The notes below the pieces were generated by a model. It worked only from the letters and a program-made list of their open reading frames with translations, was not told the DNA's origin and ran no database searches. From Campylobacter concisus (GTDB taxonomy: Bacteria; Campylobacterota; Campylobacteria; Campylobacterales; Campylobacteraceae): a DNA stretch of 64,000 nt. The stretch covers positions 248,001-312,000 of the forward strand of contig NZ_PIRZ01000002.1 of NCBI RefSeq assembly GCF_003048575.1, given 5' to 3'. Shown one piece after another: positions 14,811 to 24,911 of the stretch. Within the stretch, counting starts at the first letter, position 1; every line of letters begins with the position of its first letter. The position numbers and the translations under genes are program-made.

Positions 14811-17434
14811 TATTTTTCTCCAAGAGCTTCTAATTCTTCACATACTTTTTTAAATTTAGCCTCAGCGCTCTCTAGCGCCTCTTTGTTTGTCTCTATAACT
14901 TCTTTTGGTGCGTTTGCCACGAAATTTTGATTATTTAACATACCTGAGAGCTTAGCTATCTCTTTTTCAAGCTTTGTCTTTTGAGACTTGAGTCTTGTGA
15001 TGATACCGCTCATATCAAGCCCTTCAAGCGGGACAAATGACTCTAAATTTTCACTCACGTCTCTTATTGAATTTTCGATTTTCTCATCTACAAAGCCGAT
15101 CTCTTCGCATTTTGCAAGCAGCTTGATGTACTCTTTGACCTCGTCAAGGTCGATTTTTTCATTAAATTTAACAAAGGCTTTTGCTATCTTTGAGTTGCCA
15201 AGATCGATGGTCGCTTTTGCACGGCGAATAGCCACGATCGCTTCGATAACTAGCTCAAATTTCTTCTCAACCTCTAAATTTCGCTCTTTTACCTCTGGGT
15301 AGCTCATCACCATTATTGACTTTGCGTTTTCAAGCTGTGTGCCGCTAAGCTCTTGAAATAGATACTCTGAAAGAAATGGCATGAAAGGATTTAGTAGTTT
15401 CATCGCCTCTTTAAATATACTTCCAAGCTCTTTTACACTCGCTTTATCAGCCTTACTAAGCTCAATACCCCAGTCACAAAACTCATCCCAAAGGAATTTA
15501 TAAAGTGTGTTTGCTGCGTCATTAAAGCGGTAGGCGTCGATGTTTTCACGCACCTCTCTCACGCACTCGTTAAAGCGGCTATTCATATAAATTCCAAGCT
15601 TTGTTTGAAGCTTGATATCCTCTAAATTTGGAAATTTACTCTCATTTAGTATGAGGTATTTGCTCGCATTATAAAGCTTGTTGGTGAAATTTCTTACCTG
15701 CTTCATTTTAGCGTCACTTAGCTTGATATCGCGTCCTTGAACAGCTAAAAGAGTTAGCGTAAAGCGCAATATATCGGCGCTATACTCATTGATGCTATCA
15801 AGCGGGTCAATGACGTTGCCAAGGCTTTTACTCATCTTTCTACCAAATTCATCTTTTACGAGTGCGTGCAGATAAATGTCGTCAAATGGCAACTTACCAA
15901 GGGCATTTTCACCCTGAAACATCATCCTAGCAACCCAGAAAAATAATATATCAAAGCCAGTGATTAGTAGGTTGTTTGGATAAAATTCAGCCAAATCGCC
16001 TTCAAACCATTTTTCATTTTTTAGCTCATTTTCATTACCCCAACCAAGCGTGCTAAATGGCCAAAGACCAGAGCTAAACCACGTATCTAGCACGTCTGGG
16101 TCTTGGTGAAAATTTTTACTTTTGCACTTTTTGCACTCGCATGGCTCTCCCTCGTCAGCCCACATATAACCGCAATCATCGCAGTAAAATACTGGAATTT
16201 GATGCCCCCACCAAAGTTGGCGTGAGATACACCAGTCTCTTAACTCTCTCATCCACGCGTTAAAGCTGTTTATCCAGTGCGGCGGGTAAAATTTAGCAAG
16301 GCCCTCTGAGACCTTTTGTATCGCCTCGTCTGCGATCTCTTTTTTGACAAACCACTGCTTTGAGATATATGGCTCGACGACGTTTTTGCAGCGGTAGCAG
16401 TATCCTACTTGGTTTTCATAGTCCTCGATCTTTTCAACATTGCCAAGTTTTTCAAGCTCGGCCACGACGATATCTCTAGCCTCAAGCCTCTCAAGTCCTG
16501 CAAATTTATCGCACTTGTCGTTTAAAATACCTTTTTCATCAAATACAGTGATAAACTCAAGGTCGTGCCTTTTGCCAACTTCATAGTCGTTTTGATCATG
16601 CGCAGGTGTGACTTTAACAAGACCTGTTCCAAACTCCATATCAACGTGCTCGTCGGCAATGATCTCGATCTCTCTATTTATGATAGGTAGCACCACTTTT
16701 TTGCCGATTAAATTTTTATAGCGCTCGTCGTTTGGATTTACCATTACGGCGGTGTCGCCAAAGTAGGTCTCCGGGCGAGTTGTTGCAACAACAACAAATT
16801 CGCTTGGCTTATCTGTAAAATAGTACCTCAAATGATAAAGCTTGCCTTTGTTCTCCTTATGTTCGACCTCGATGTCAGAAAGCGCCCCATCATGCGTACA
16901 CCAGTTTATCATATAGTTTTTCTGAACTATCAGACCCTTGTCGTATAAATTTACAAAGGCTTTTTTTACAGCTCTTCTTAAGCCCTCATCCATAGTAAAT
17001 CTCTGGCGTGACCAAGCTGGAGTGATGCCAATTTTTCGCATCTGATGGACGATCATGCCACCACTTTTTTCCTTCCACTCCCACACTTTTTCTACAAATT
17101 TCTCACGGCCAAGCTCTTCTTTTTTGATCCCTTGAGCCAAAAGCTGCTTTTCAACGACGTTTTGAGTAGCGATACCAGCGTGATCAAGGCCTGGCTGCCA
17201 AAGTGTCTTGTAGCCATCCATCCTCTTGTAACGAGTCATGATGTCTTGGAGCGTGAAGGTTAGGGCGTGTCCGATGTGAAGCGAGCCAGTCACATTTGGA
17301 GGTGGCATCATAATGCAAAATTTACGTCCATCTTTTTGGATATCTTTGTTCGCGTCTATCTCGAAGTATCCGCGTTCTTCCCAAATTTTATAAAATTTAT
17401 CTTCTATCTCTTTTGCATTGTAAAATTCTGCCAC
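14810..17434 (-). CDS. valS: Valyl-tRNA synthetase
   Basis: ValS charges tRNA-Val. The 874-residue class I synthetase has the HIGH motif as HIGH in [14 protein letters not shown] near residue 50, the editing (CP1) domain with [12 protein letters not shown], a zinc-binding [16 protein letters not shown] pair, and KMSKS in [10 protein letters not shown]. It ends in the C-terminal coiled-coil arm found in ValRS. Translation starts at GTG with GAGGAGA upstream. It heads the operon valS-metN-metI-leader-metQ-metQ. Confidence 0.97.
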   Translation of the reverse strand: MAEFYNAKEIEDKFYKIWEERGYFEIDANKDIQKDGRKFCIMMPPPNVTGSLHIGHALTFTLQDIMTRYKRMDGYKTLWQPGLDHAGIATQNVVEKQLLAQGIKKEELGREKFVEKVWEWKEKSGGMIVHQMRKIGITPAWSRQRFTMDEGLRRAVKKAFVNLYDKGLIVQKNYMINWCTHDGALSDIEVEHKENKGKLYHLRYYFTDKPSEFVVVATTRPETYFGDTAVMVNPNDERYKNLIGKKVVLPIINREIEIIADEHVDMEFGTGLVKVTPAHDQNDYEVGKRHDLEFITVFDEKGILNDKCDKFAGLERLEARDIVVAELEKLGNVEKIEDYENQVGYCYRCKNVVEPYISKQWFVKKEIADEAIQKVSEGLAKFYPPHWINSFNAWMRELRDWCISRQLWWGHQIPVFYCDDCGYMWADEGEPCECKKCKSKNFHQDPDVLDTWFSSGLWPFSTLGWGNENELKNEKWFEGDLAEFYPNNLLITGFDILFFWVARMMFQGENALGKLPFDDIYLHALVKDEFGRKMSKSLGNVIDPLDSINEYSADILRFTLTLLAVQGRDIKLSDAKMKQVRNFTNKLYNASKYLILNESKFPNLEDIKLQTKLGIYMNSRFNECVREVRENIDAYRFNDAANTLYKFLWDEFCDWGIELSKADKASVKELGSIFKEAMKLLNPFMPFLSEYLFQELSGTQLENAKSIMVMSYPEVKERNLEVEKKFELVIEAIVAIRRAKATIDLGNSKIAKAFVKFNEKIDLDEVKEYIKLLAKCEEIGFVDEKIENSIRDVSENLESFVPLEGLDMSGIITRLKSQKTKLEKEIAKLSGMLNNQNFVANAPKEVIETNKEALESAEAKFKKVCEELEALGEK

Positions 17435-17522
17435 TTTTGTCTCCTCAGTTTCGTTTAAAAAATGCTTAATGTTATCTAAAATTTGTTTAAAAAAATCTTT
17501 GCAAAAGTGGGGAAATATGGGC

Positions 17523-17544
17523 TTGGGGCGGTTAAACGCCCCAA
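17523..17544 (-). terminator. Hairpin after the alpha-2-macroglobulin gene
   Basis: TTGGGGCG and CGCCCCAA form a perfect 8-bp GC-rich stem with a 6-base loop, 13 bases after the gene stop. A T-run does not follow on the minus strand, so it may act as a Rho-assisted or processing site rather than a simple terminator. Confidence 0.5.
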
Positions 17545-17556
17545 AATTTATATGGC

Positions 17557-20500
17557 TTATTTAACAGTAAAGCTTCGCTGAGCTAGGTCGTAGTCGTTTT
17601 GTCTTTCGTTATACATATTTTCAGTTGTGACTGCGCCAAGCGAGCATTTGCCGCCAAGTCTTACACGATAAGGTGTGTAAAGCACAGCCTCTCTCTTGTC
17701 ACTATCTAATGCATAAAAACTTAAAACGCGATCATCTTTTATGCTTTGATATTCAAGCTCAATGCTATCTTTAAGGCTCTTACTAAAACCACTTAAATTT
17801 TCATTTATTGGCTCAAAGCAGCTGCTTACGATCTCGTTTATTGCACCATTTTTAACCATAGCTTTAGAATTTATCACTATTTTTGAATAGACAACATCAT
17901 TTACTCTTAGGCTATTTAGATCAATCTCTTTTCCTTTTTCGTCCACAAATGTTCGGTAAATATCAAGCTCTTTTGGCTCTATTTTATGCTTAATCTCAAG
18001 CGGCACATAAGCGTAGCTTAAAATAGTGGCATATAGCTTGTTTTCACCAAGTGGTGTGATGGTAAAATTTCCATCTTTTGCTGTAAATGATACGCTTAAA
18101 AGGCCGTCAAATTCTTTGCTTTCGCCATTGTAGCTAAGCTTAAATTTATTATTTTTCTCGCCAACATCTTTGCCAAAGTAGGCATTTAGCGCCCTAAGGG
18201 CAAAAGCACGCTCCTGTGTTGAACTTAGCTCATTTAAATTTGTGATCAAGAATTTTGCAAGATCATCTGAGTAGTCGTTTTTTTCAAAGTATTTTGCGTG
18301 TAGGTACAAGATAAAGGCATTGTCTCTCATCTTTGAGCCAAAGCTAGAATAATCCCTGCTGTAATCAGCTATCTGAGCTTTTTTGATATCTTTTAGCGCC
18401 ACCTTTGCTTCGTCATTTAAGCCGTTTAGCTTTAGAGCTGCTGCCATTAGATATTTATTAAGTGCAGTCGTATTGTAAGCCTTGTGGTCATAAATTTTAT
18501 TTAGCACTGATTTATCAGCAACATTTGCGCGGGAGCTTACATAGATAGCATATAGAGCTTCAATGTCTGTGTTTGTATATTTTAAGAGCGAATTTAATGC
18601 TCTTTGCTTTACATTTTTATTTAGCTCATATCCAGCCTCTTCAAGATCAAGCAGCACATCAGTTGCATAGATCGAAGCAAATGCATTAGTACTACCCAGA
18701 TCGCTCCAGTAGCCAAAGCTACCATCTGGTTTTTGCATCTTAATTAGCTCACTCATACCGCTTGCAATAAATCTCTTTTGATCATTTTTTTCAAGCTCAT
18801 CTTTTGGCTTTAAATTTAAAAGCGCAAGTAGCCTTGAGCTCCTTTGCTCCGCACATCCGTAAGGGTACTCGACTAAATTTTTAGAAGCTGCTAATAGCAC
18901 GCTTGAGACAGAGCTTGACGCATCTATACTAATATTATGAAAGCCTTTTGGAAGTGAGATCACACTCTCTTTGTCAAAGACACTACTTTTTGCATAGGTG
19001 CTGATAGTATAAGGGCTCACTACATCAAGCAAGCTTTGGACAGTTTTTGAACTGTTTTTGTCGCTTATAGTCACGTTATACTCGGCCGCACCAGCTTCAA
19101 GAGCTGAAATTTTAAATATAAAGGCTTTATTTTCAAGCGGCTTTAAATTCACATTTTCTTTTGTTTTGATGTTTAAATTTTTACTGCTAGCCACTTTTAT
19201 GGTTAAATTTTTATCCTCATTTGTTGTGTTTATGAGCCTTAAGTTTGCATTTAGCTCATCGCCTTTTAACAGATAAACTAACGCACTTGGCTTAATAATC
19301 ACATCATCTTTTACTAAAATTTCTTTATTTACAGCGTTCATGCCAGTTTCATTATTTGCCACGACATCTACTCTAATGGCAGAGTTAAAGCCATTTGGCG
19401 TTTTAAACTCGTATGAAATTTCACCATTATCGTCAGCTTGAAGGCTTACTAAATTTGCGTATGTTTTTATATTTTTGCTATCAACCGGGCTAGCATGTTT
19501 TGCCATCTTTGCCTCCATAGCAAGTGCTGCCATATCGCCACCAAAGCTTAATGTCTTGCCCTCGACTTTATAGTTTGTGAGCATATTATAAATGTCATAG
19601 TCAAAGACACCATCTGGTAAAATTTTGTCAAAAAATTTAAGTGGATCGGCTGGCTTTTGTGACGTTATATCAAGCACGCCAACATCTGTGATAAATAAAT
19701 TTACATAAGCTTTTGGCTTTGTTTTTAGTGAAATTTTTATATTTTCATCGCTTTTTGCTGTATTTGGCGCATCAAGGCTTAGATTAAGTATCCTTGATGA
19801 CTTATCGGCCTTAGCATAAACCTTACCGTAAGTCCTAAATGGAGTTAATCCACCATCTGTCATGCGGTAGATATTTGCACTCACGTAAAGTCCGCTAAAA
19901 TCAAAGTCAAGTTTAAATTTCACATTTGCTGAGTTATTTTTTATCTTAACAACTTTGTAAGCTTTCACGCCACCATCTTCAAGTGTAACAAGGGCGATGC
20001 CTTCTTTTATAGCTGAGCTTATATCAGCACTTAGTTCATCGCCTTTTTTGTAGATATTTTTATTTAGTTTGATTTGAGATTTGCTAAGCTCTTTTGTAGG
20101 TGCTAGAGTCGAGTAGTTGTAGCCACTTACGTCCATATCAAGGCTTGTACTTGCTCCACTTACTAGATTTGTAGCGATGATCACATATGAGCCACTTTGT
20201 GTAAATTTGTAGCTAAACTCGCCATTATCTTTATAAAAATTATCCACATCTTCTAGAGTTTGAAACCACTTTATATAGCCATTTGCATCTCTTTGGTATT
20301 GCCAAGTAACACGCTTTATTTCAAATTTTAAATTTGATTTTACGGCCTTTTGACTTGACATATCTACCACAACCGTTCTTATTTTTACATCTTCGTTTGG
20401 CTCAGCAAATGTCGTGCTTGCTGCGATACCAACCATATCTTTGTAAGGATAGAGAGTAAAGCTTTTTGTATCGCTTACATTTTTGCCATCATCATTTACA

Positions 20501-22677
20501 TTGAAATTTATCACGCCTGTTATGATAGAAGAGGCATTTTTAGTGCTAAAGCTAAGATCTATCATTTGGCTTGATTTGCCATCTTTTGAAAGAGTGAGAT
20601 CGTTTTCAAAAGATGGATAAGCGCTTGGTTTTAGCGTATTGTTTTTAAATTTATACTCTTTAAACTCGCTATTTTTATATTCATCATCAAAAAAGCTCAC
20701 CTGCATGCTGCCATCAAGCTCGCTAGCAGCGCCACCAAAGAGATAGTTACTAGCTAGATTGGCTCTAACAAGCTCATTTGCGAAAAATTTATCTCTCTCA
20801 AGCGTTATCTCATTCTTTATCCTATTTGGCATAAAACTCTCAACAAAAAATGGCACATTTGAGATCACTTTGCTTGCGTAAATTACTTGCATATTAAATC
20901 TACCACTTAGATCGCTTAGTATCTCTTTTTCAAAATTTACCATGCCAACGTCATTTGTATTTTTTGAAATTTCAGCACTACTTTTGCCTTGTGGATCGAA
21001 AAATTTTATCTTTATAGGCATATTTTTTAAAGGATTAAAATCTCTATCTCTTAGATAGATTGCACCCTTTAAACTCTCATTTGGTCTTATGATATTTGAA
21101 GCAAAATGAACGTAAGCATCGATACTCTCACTGGCATTTTGGCTCATAAATTTCGCTTCATTTAACGCTTCGTCTTCTTTTAAAATAAGAAAATTTTGCT
21201 CTTTTCCAAGAGAGACAACTACCGAAGAGATATCTTTATAAATATCTTTTTTGTTAAATTTAAAAACGCCTATATCATTTGTCGCACCAACTGCGATTTC
21301 TTCGTTCTTTTTGCCATAAATTTTTACATTTGCGTTTGGCAGCATTGTATTTTCGCCAAGACGATTTGCAAATACGAAAATTTCATCCTTGCCAAGCTTT
21401 GCATTTACGGCGATATCACTTAGATAGACTACTTTTGAGACGCTCTTATCCTTGCCGTAGTTTAAGTTTATCTTATAAACTCCGTCTCCAGCTCCGGCAA
21501 AGTCAAGTTTGATTTTATTTAGAGAAATTTCATTTAATGCGCCATCAAGTTTATAGCTTTTGCTTGCCACTTTTGTGCTGAAGTTGCTTAACTCTTCGTT
21601 ATTGTCATTAAAATTTAAGAAATATCTAAAATTTTGATCGCTTAGCTTTTCAATGCTTACATTTAGCTCAGGCAAATTTGCACTTCTGATACCGATTTCG
21701 CCAACACTTGAGATATATGGCTCATTATTTATAAAATTTGCAAATGGAGTGAAATTGCTAGCTACTACTTCATAGCTACTTTCTTCTCTTACTACATTTC
21801 TATCATCGCCAAAGCCTGGCTTAATGGTGATTTCATAACTATTTTGTGGCTTAAAATCGTCACTTGTAATATCAATGTAGTAATAATACTCGCTAAGTTC
21901 TGAGTTTTCTTCATAGTTGTCACTATATTTAACGTCACTAATGCTAAAGTTTTTTACACCTTTAATGTTTATAAATTTCTTTAAGTTAATGTCGTCATCA
22001 AGCCAATTTTTTAGATAAATTCTAAAGCCCAAGATACCATTATCAAGGCTCACTGGATAAATTTCTGGTATCTCAAGACTCTTTGCATTATCATTTATAT
22101 TTACGCTTTCTTCGCTTATTTCATCGGCAAAATTTACTATCGTTTCACCTGAAAGCGTTGCGCCAAATTTGCTCTCAAATTTTTCACCAAAATCAAAAAC
22201 TGGATTGCTTAAATTTTTATCAAGATTAAGCTCAAAGCTATTGTTAGAAAGCTCAATCACTTTAAATTTTGCATCTTTTACGGCAATATTTTTGATAGCT
22301 TCAATATTTACTTCATCATTAAATTTAACTATATATTTGCTATCGCTTATTTTTTCTATCTTTGTTAGCTCAAATTCTTTCGTGGCAAAACTAGCAGTGC
22401 TTCCATTTTCAAGCTTGCAGCTATAATCCAAACCAGCATGCATATCTTTTGTAAAAAGCAGCAAGCTTTGACTATTAAATCTAACCGTACCATTTAATGC
22501 TGGTTGGCACAAAAGTAGCTTTTTATCACTTAGCATACCAACAAAATTTTTATCGACTTTATCTTCTAGTCCAAACTCTACGCTTAGGGGCGATTTTATC
22601 TGCGCAGTGCCATTTAGGCTCAAAGCATATAAATTTGTCATTCCCAAAAGTGCTAGAAGAGCTACTTTTTGCCACAT
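17557..22677 (-). CDS. Bacterial alpha-2-macroglobulin, periplasmic protease trap
   Basis: This 1706-residue protein is of the bacterial alpha-2-macroglobulin family (YfhM/ECAM type). These traps inhibit foreign proteases that reach the periplasm. The signal peptide is at residues 1-18, with no lipobox cysteine, unlike E. coli YfhM. The repeated macroglobulin domains fill the first 1,100 residues. The thioester motif CAEQ is intact at Cys1275, followed by the helical thioester domain (residues about 1270-1500) and a C-terminal receptor-like domain. Its start lies one base after the pbpC stop; the two genes are classically paired. PBP1C is thought to repair the wall after breaching, while the trap disarms the attacker. 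Large size and intact thioester suggest function. Confidence 0.92.
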   Translation of the reverse strand: MWQKVALLALLGMTNLYALSLNGTAQIKSPLSVEFGLEDKVDKNFVGMLSDKKLLLCQPALNGTVRFNSQSLLLFTKDMHAGLDYSCKLENGSTASFATKEFELTKIEKISDSKYIVKFNDEVNIEAIKNIAVKDAKFKVIELSNNSFELNLDKNLSNPVFDFGEKFESKFGATLSGETIVNFADEISEESVNINDNAKSLEIPEIYPVSLDNGILGFRIYLKNWLDDDINLKKFINIKGVKNFSISDVKYSDNYEENSELSEYYYYIDITSDDFKPQNSYEITIKPGFGDDRNVVREESSYEVVASNFTPFANFINNEPYISSVGEIGIRSANLPELNVSIEKLSDQNFRYFLNFNDNNEELSNFSTKVASKSYKLDGALNEISLNKIKLDFAGAGDGVYKINLNYGKDKSVSKVVYLSDIAVNAKLGKDEIFVFANRLGENTMLPNANVKIYGKKNEEIAVGATNDIGVFKFNKKDIYKDISSVVVSLGKEQNFLILKEDEALNEAKFMSQNASESIDAYVHFASNIIRPNESLKGAIYLRDRDFNPLKNMPIKIKFFDPQGKSSAEISKNTNDVGMVNFEKEILSDLSGRFNMQVIYASKVISNVPFFVESFMPNRIKNEITLERDKFFANELVRANLASNYLFGGAASELDGSMQVSFFDDEYKNSEFKEYKFKNNTLKPSAYPSFENDLTLSKDGKSSQMIDLSFSTKNASSIITGVINFNVNDDGKNVSDTKSFTLYPYKDMVGIAASTTFAEPNEDVKIRTVVVDMSSQKAVKSNLKFEIKRVTWQYQRDANGYIKWFQTLEDVDNFYKDNGEFSYKFTQSGSYVIIATNLVSGASTSLDMDVSGYNYSTLAPTKELSKSQIKLNKNIYKKGDELSADISSAIKEGIALVTLEDGGVKAYKVVKIKNNSANVKFKLDFDFSGLYVSANIYRMTDGGLTPFRTYGKVYAKADKSSRILNLSLDAPNTAKSDENIKISLKTKPKAYVNLFITDVGVLDITSQKPADPLKFFDKILPDGVFDYDIYNMLTNYKVEGKTLSFGGDMAALAMEAKMAKHASPVDSKNIKTYANLVSLQADDNGEISYEFKTPNGFNSAIRVDVVANNETGMNAVNKEILVKDDVIIKPSALVYLLKGDELNANLRLINTTNEDKNLTIKVASSKNLNIKTKENVNLKPLENKAFIFKISALEAGAAEYNVTISDKNSSKTVQSLLDVVSPYTISTYAKSSVFDKESVISLPKGFHNISIDASSSVSSVLLAASKNLVEYPYGCAEQRSSRLLALLNLKPKDELEKNDQKRFIASGMSELIKMQKPDGSFGYWSDLGSTNAFASIYATDVLLDLEEAGYELNKNVKQRALNSLLKYTNTDIEALYAIYVSSRANVADKSVLNKIYDHKAYNTTALNKYLMAAALKLNGLNDEAKVALKDIKKAQIADYSRDYSSFGSKMRDNAFILYLHAKYFEKNDYSDDLAKFLITNLNELSSTQERAFALRALNAYFGKDVGEKNNKFKLSYNGESKEFDGLLSVSFTAKDGNFTITPLGENKLYATILSYAYVPLEIKHKIEPKELDIYRTFVDEKGKEIDLNSLRVNDVVYSKIVINSKAMVKNGAINEIVSSCFEPINENLSGFSKSLKDSIELEYQSIKDDRVLSFYALDSDKREAVLYTPYRVRLGGKCSLGAVTTENMYNERQNDYDLAQRSFTVK

Positions 22678-22678
22678 T

Positions 22679-24847
22679 TTATCTCCTTATTTTTATTGTT
22701 ATTTCACTTTGATTTGAGTTTTGATCAAGGCATTTTATGCTGTGCTCACCAAGAGTTAGATCAAACTTTTTTTCACTTGCATTTTCTATCTTAGAAAAGT
22801 TCAAATCATCTATTTTTAGGTAAATTTCATCGCCTAAAAACGCGTAGCATTTTACCATAACTTGTGTAATATTTTCATCTGTCACTATCTCTTCACCGTC
22901 ATACGGATAGGCAAAAACTGGCTTTTTATCTTTAAAAATTTCAGCACAAGGACTTTTTTGTATCTCTTCTTTATCCAAAAGCTCATTTTTAACCAAAAAA
23001 TCAAGCTCTTCGCCTCTTAAACTTTCGCATTTATCTTTTAAATCTACACCCTTTATCCTATCATCAAGCGCCATTTTTTTACACTTTTCATAGTTAAAGG
23101 CATCAAGGCAGGTTGGCAGCTTTTCTATGCCATCTGGCTCACTCATAAATCTTAACTTCTCTTTTTGAGCGATTATCTTAAACATATCAAAAAGACTCTT
23201 TGATACGTCATTTAGTCCTGTTAATTTATCAGTTTTGCTGGCATTAAAATTTCCAATCCAAATAGCAATTGTGTAATTTTCATCAACGCCTATGGCATAA
23301 AGATCACGTGAGTTTGCGCTTGTTCCTGTTTTAAAAGCGATCTTTGGCGTATTTTGGGCGTACTGCCAAGCATTTTTTAGATATGATCTTGAGGCTTCGC
23401 TTAGCATTTTAGCGGTCAAATAGGCACTTTGAGGTGAAATGAGAGTTATATTTTTCTCTTCATTTTTGTAGTTTTTGCCAGCAAACTCAAGCGGTCTATA
23501 AATACCGTCATTTGCATAAATAGTATAAAGATGAGCAAGATCAAGCAGGCTCATTTCAGTACTTCCAAGCGTTATAGAAGCTCCATAATACTCTTTATCT
23601 TCATCTACTAAATTTACCTTTTCAAGTAGTTCGTAAAGCGAATTGTCTTTTAGTTTTAAGTTTAAATTTATAACCGGAATATTTAGGCTGAAATTTAGAG
23701 CATCTTTCGCGCTTACGATACCTAAAAAATCATTACTAAAATTCTTTGGGGCATACTCTTTTATATAAATTTGCGTATCAATTAACTGCGAATTTGGCGT
23801 GATAAGCCCGCTATCAAGCGCAAGCGAGTAGATAAAAGGCTTTAGCGTGCTGCCGGTATTTCGCTTCATATTTAGGGCTGAGTTTTTACCGTCACGCGCA
23901 TGCTCATCATGCGAGCCGATGAAGGCAACAACACTCATTTTTTTATTATCAATGACCACGGCTGCTGCGTTGTTTGCATTTTTAGCCTTTAGCGAAAACA
24001 TCGTATCTTTTAAAATTTTAAGCATATCTTTTTGTAAATTTAGATCCAAACTCGCCTTTGAAATTTGGTTTTTAAAAGCGACATTTGCATAATCTTCCGC
24101 GGTTACGATAGCTTTTGCTCTTACATTTTTAAATGGCTCAGCCTGCGCTCTTTTAAAGGCGCTAAGATCTATTAGCTTTGCTTTGTAAAGCATCTTTATG
24201 ACCCTGTTTTTTAGGGCGTTTATGTTTGAAACGCGGTCTAGTCTATTTTTATTTGGATTTTTAGGTATCGTGCTTAAAAGTGCAGCCTGAGCGTAGCTAA
24301 GCTCGTTTAGCTCTTTGCCAAAGTAAAAAAAGCTTGCCGCCTTTGCACCCTCGATATTGCCGCCATATGGGGCTAAATTTAGGTATAAATTTAAAATTTC
24401 ATCCTTACTAAAGTGAAGCTCGAGCTGAAATGCTCTAAAAATTTCTTTTATCTTATTTTTATAGCTCCTATCTCCAGGCTCAAGCATCCTAGCTACTTGC
24501 ATCGTGATAGTGCTGGCGCCTATGCGGTTGTCACTTCTTAGGTTGTGGAAAAATGCTCTAAAAATGGAGGCAAAATTTACTCCAAAATGGTAGTAAAAGT
24601 ATCTATCTTCAAAAAGCACAACGCATTGTTTTAGCGAGTTTGGGAAGCTTTGCTCGTGAAATCTCCAAATTCCGTCGCTGCTAAGCTTCATATTTATAAT
24701 GTTTCCATTTTTATCAAGCAAAATTTTGGCTTCGTCTTTTTTTAGTGCGTCTAAATTTAGTGGATAAATTTGATCTAAGAGCAAAAAAACACCGACCATT
24801 AAAGCCAAAAATAGGGCAAGGAATTTTAGAAATTTAAACTTTTTCAT
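22679..24847 (-). CDS. pbpC: Penicillin-binding protein 1C
   Basis: This is a class A PBP of 722 residues. A membrane anchor is at residues 4-24. The GT51 transglycosylase domain shows the catalytic Glu in FEDRYFYYHFGVN and the STITMQVARML block. The transpeptidase domain shows SxxK as STLKPF in TGSTLKPFIYSLALD and the KTGTS box. A C-terminal BiPBP_C domain (residues about 640-722) is typical of PbpC. It is the first gene of the unit with the alpha-2-macroglobulin. The -10 TATAAT (24860-24855) ends only 7 bases before the ATG and there is no ribosome binding site, so translation may be from a leaderless mRNA. Confidence 0.93.
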   Translation of the reverse strand: MKKFKFLKFLALFLALMVGVFLLLDQIYPLNLDALKKDEAKILLDKNGNIINMKLSSDGIWRFHEQSFPNSLKQCVVLFEDRYFYYHFGVNFASIFRAFFHNLRSDNRIGASTITMQVARMLEPGDRSYKNKIKEIFRAFQLELHFSKDEILNLYLNLAPYGGNIEGAKAASFFYFGKELNELSYAQAALLSTIPKNPNKNRLDRVSNINALKNRVIKMLYKAKLIDLSAFKRAQAEPFKNVRAKAIVTAEDYANVAFKNQISKASLDLNLQKDMLKILKDTMFSLKAKNANNAAAVVIDNKKMSVVAFIGSHDEHARDGKNSALNMKRNTGSTLKPFIYSLALDSGLITPNSQLIDTQIYIKEYAPKNFSNDFLGIVSAKDALNFSLNIPVINLNLKLKDNSLYELLEKVNLVDEDKEYYGASITLGSTEMSLLDLAHLYTIYANDGIYRPLEFAGKNYKNEEKNITLISPQSAYLTAKMLSEASRSYLKNAWQYAQNTPKIAFKTGTSANSRDLYAIGVDENYTIAIWIGNFNASKTDKLTGLNDVSKSLFDMFKIIAQKEKLRFMSEPDGIEKLPTCLDAFNYEKCKKMALDDRIKGVDLKDKCESLRGEELDFLVKNELLDKEEIQKSPCAEIFKDKKPVFAYPYDGEEIVTDENITQVMVKCYAFLGDEIYLKIDDLNFSKIENASEKKFDLTLGEHSIKCLDQNSNQSEITIKIRR

Positions 24848-24854
24848 CGGCGTG

Positions 24855-24886
24855 ATTATAGCTGTTAAAGTTTAAGTAGCTATAAT
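24855..24886. promoter_or_regulatory. Face-to-face divergent promoters of pbpC and the helicase gene
   Basis: ATTATAGCT (24855-24863) and AGCTATAAT (24878-24886) form a perfect 9-base inverted repeat. Each holds a TATAAT -10, one for pbpC leftward and one for the helicase rightward. The two -10 boxes are only 17 bases apart, so each occupies the -35 area of the other, and polymerase should bind in only one direction at a time. Confidence 0.6.
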
Positions 24887-24911
24887 TAGGCCTTTTTAAA
24901 AAGAGGAAACA

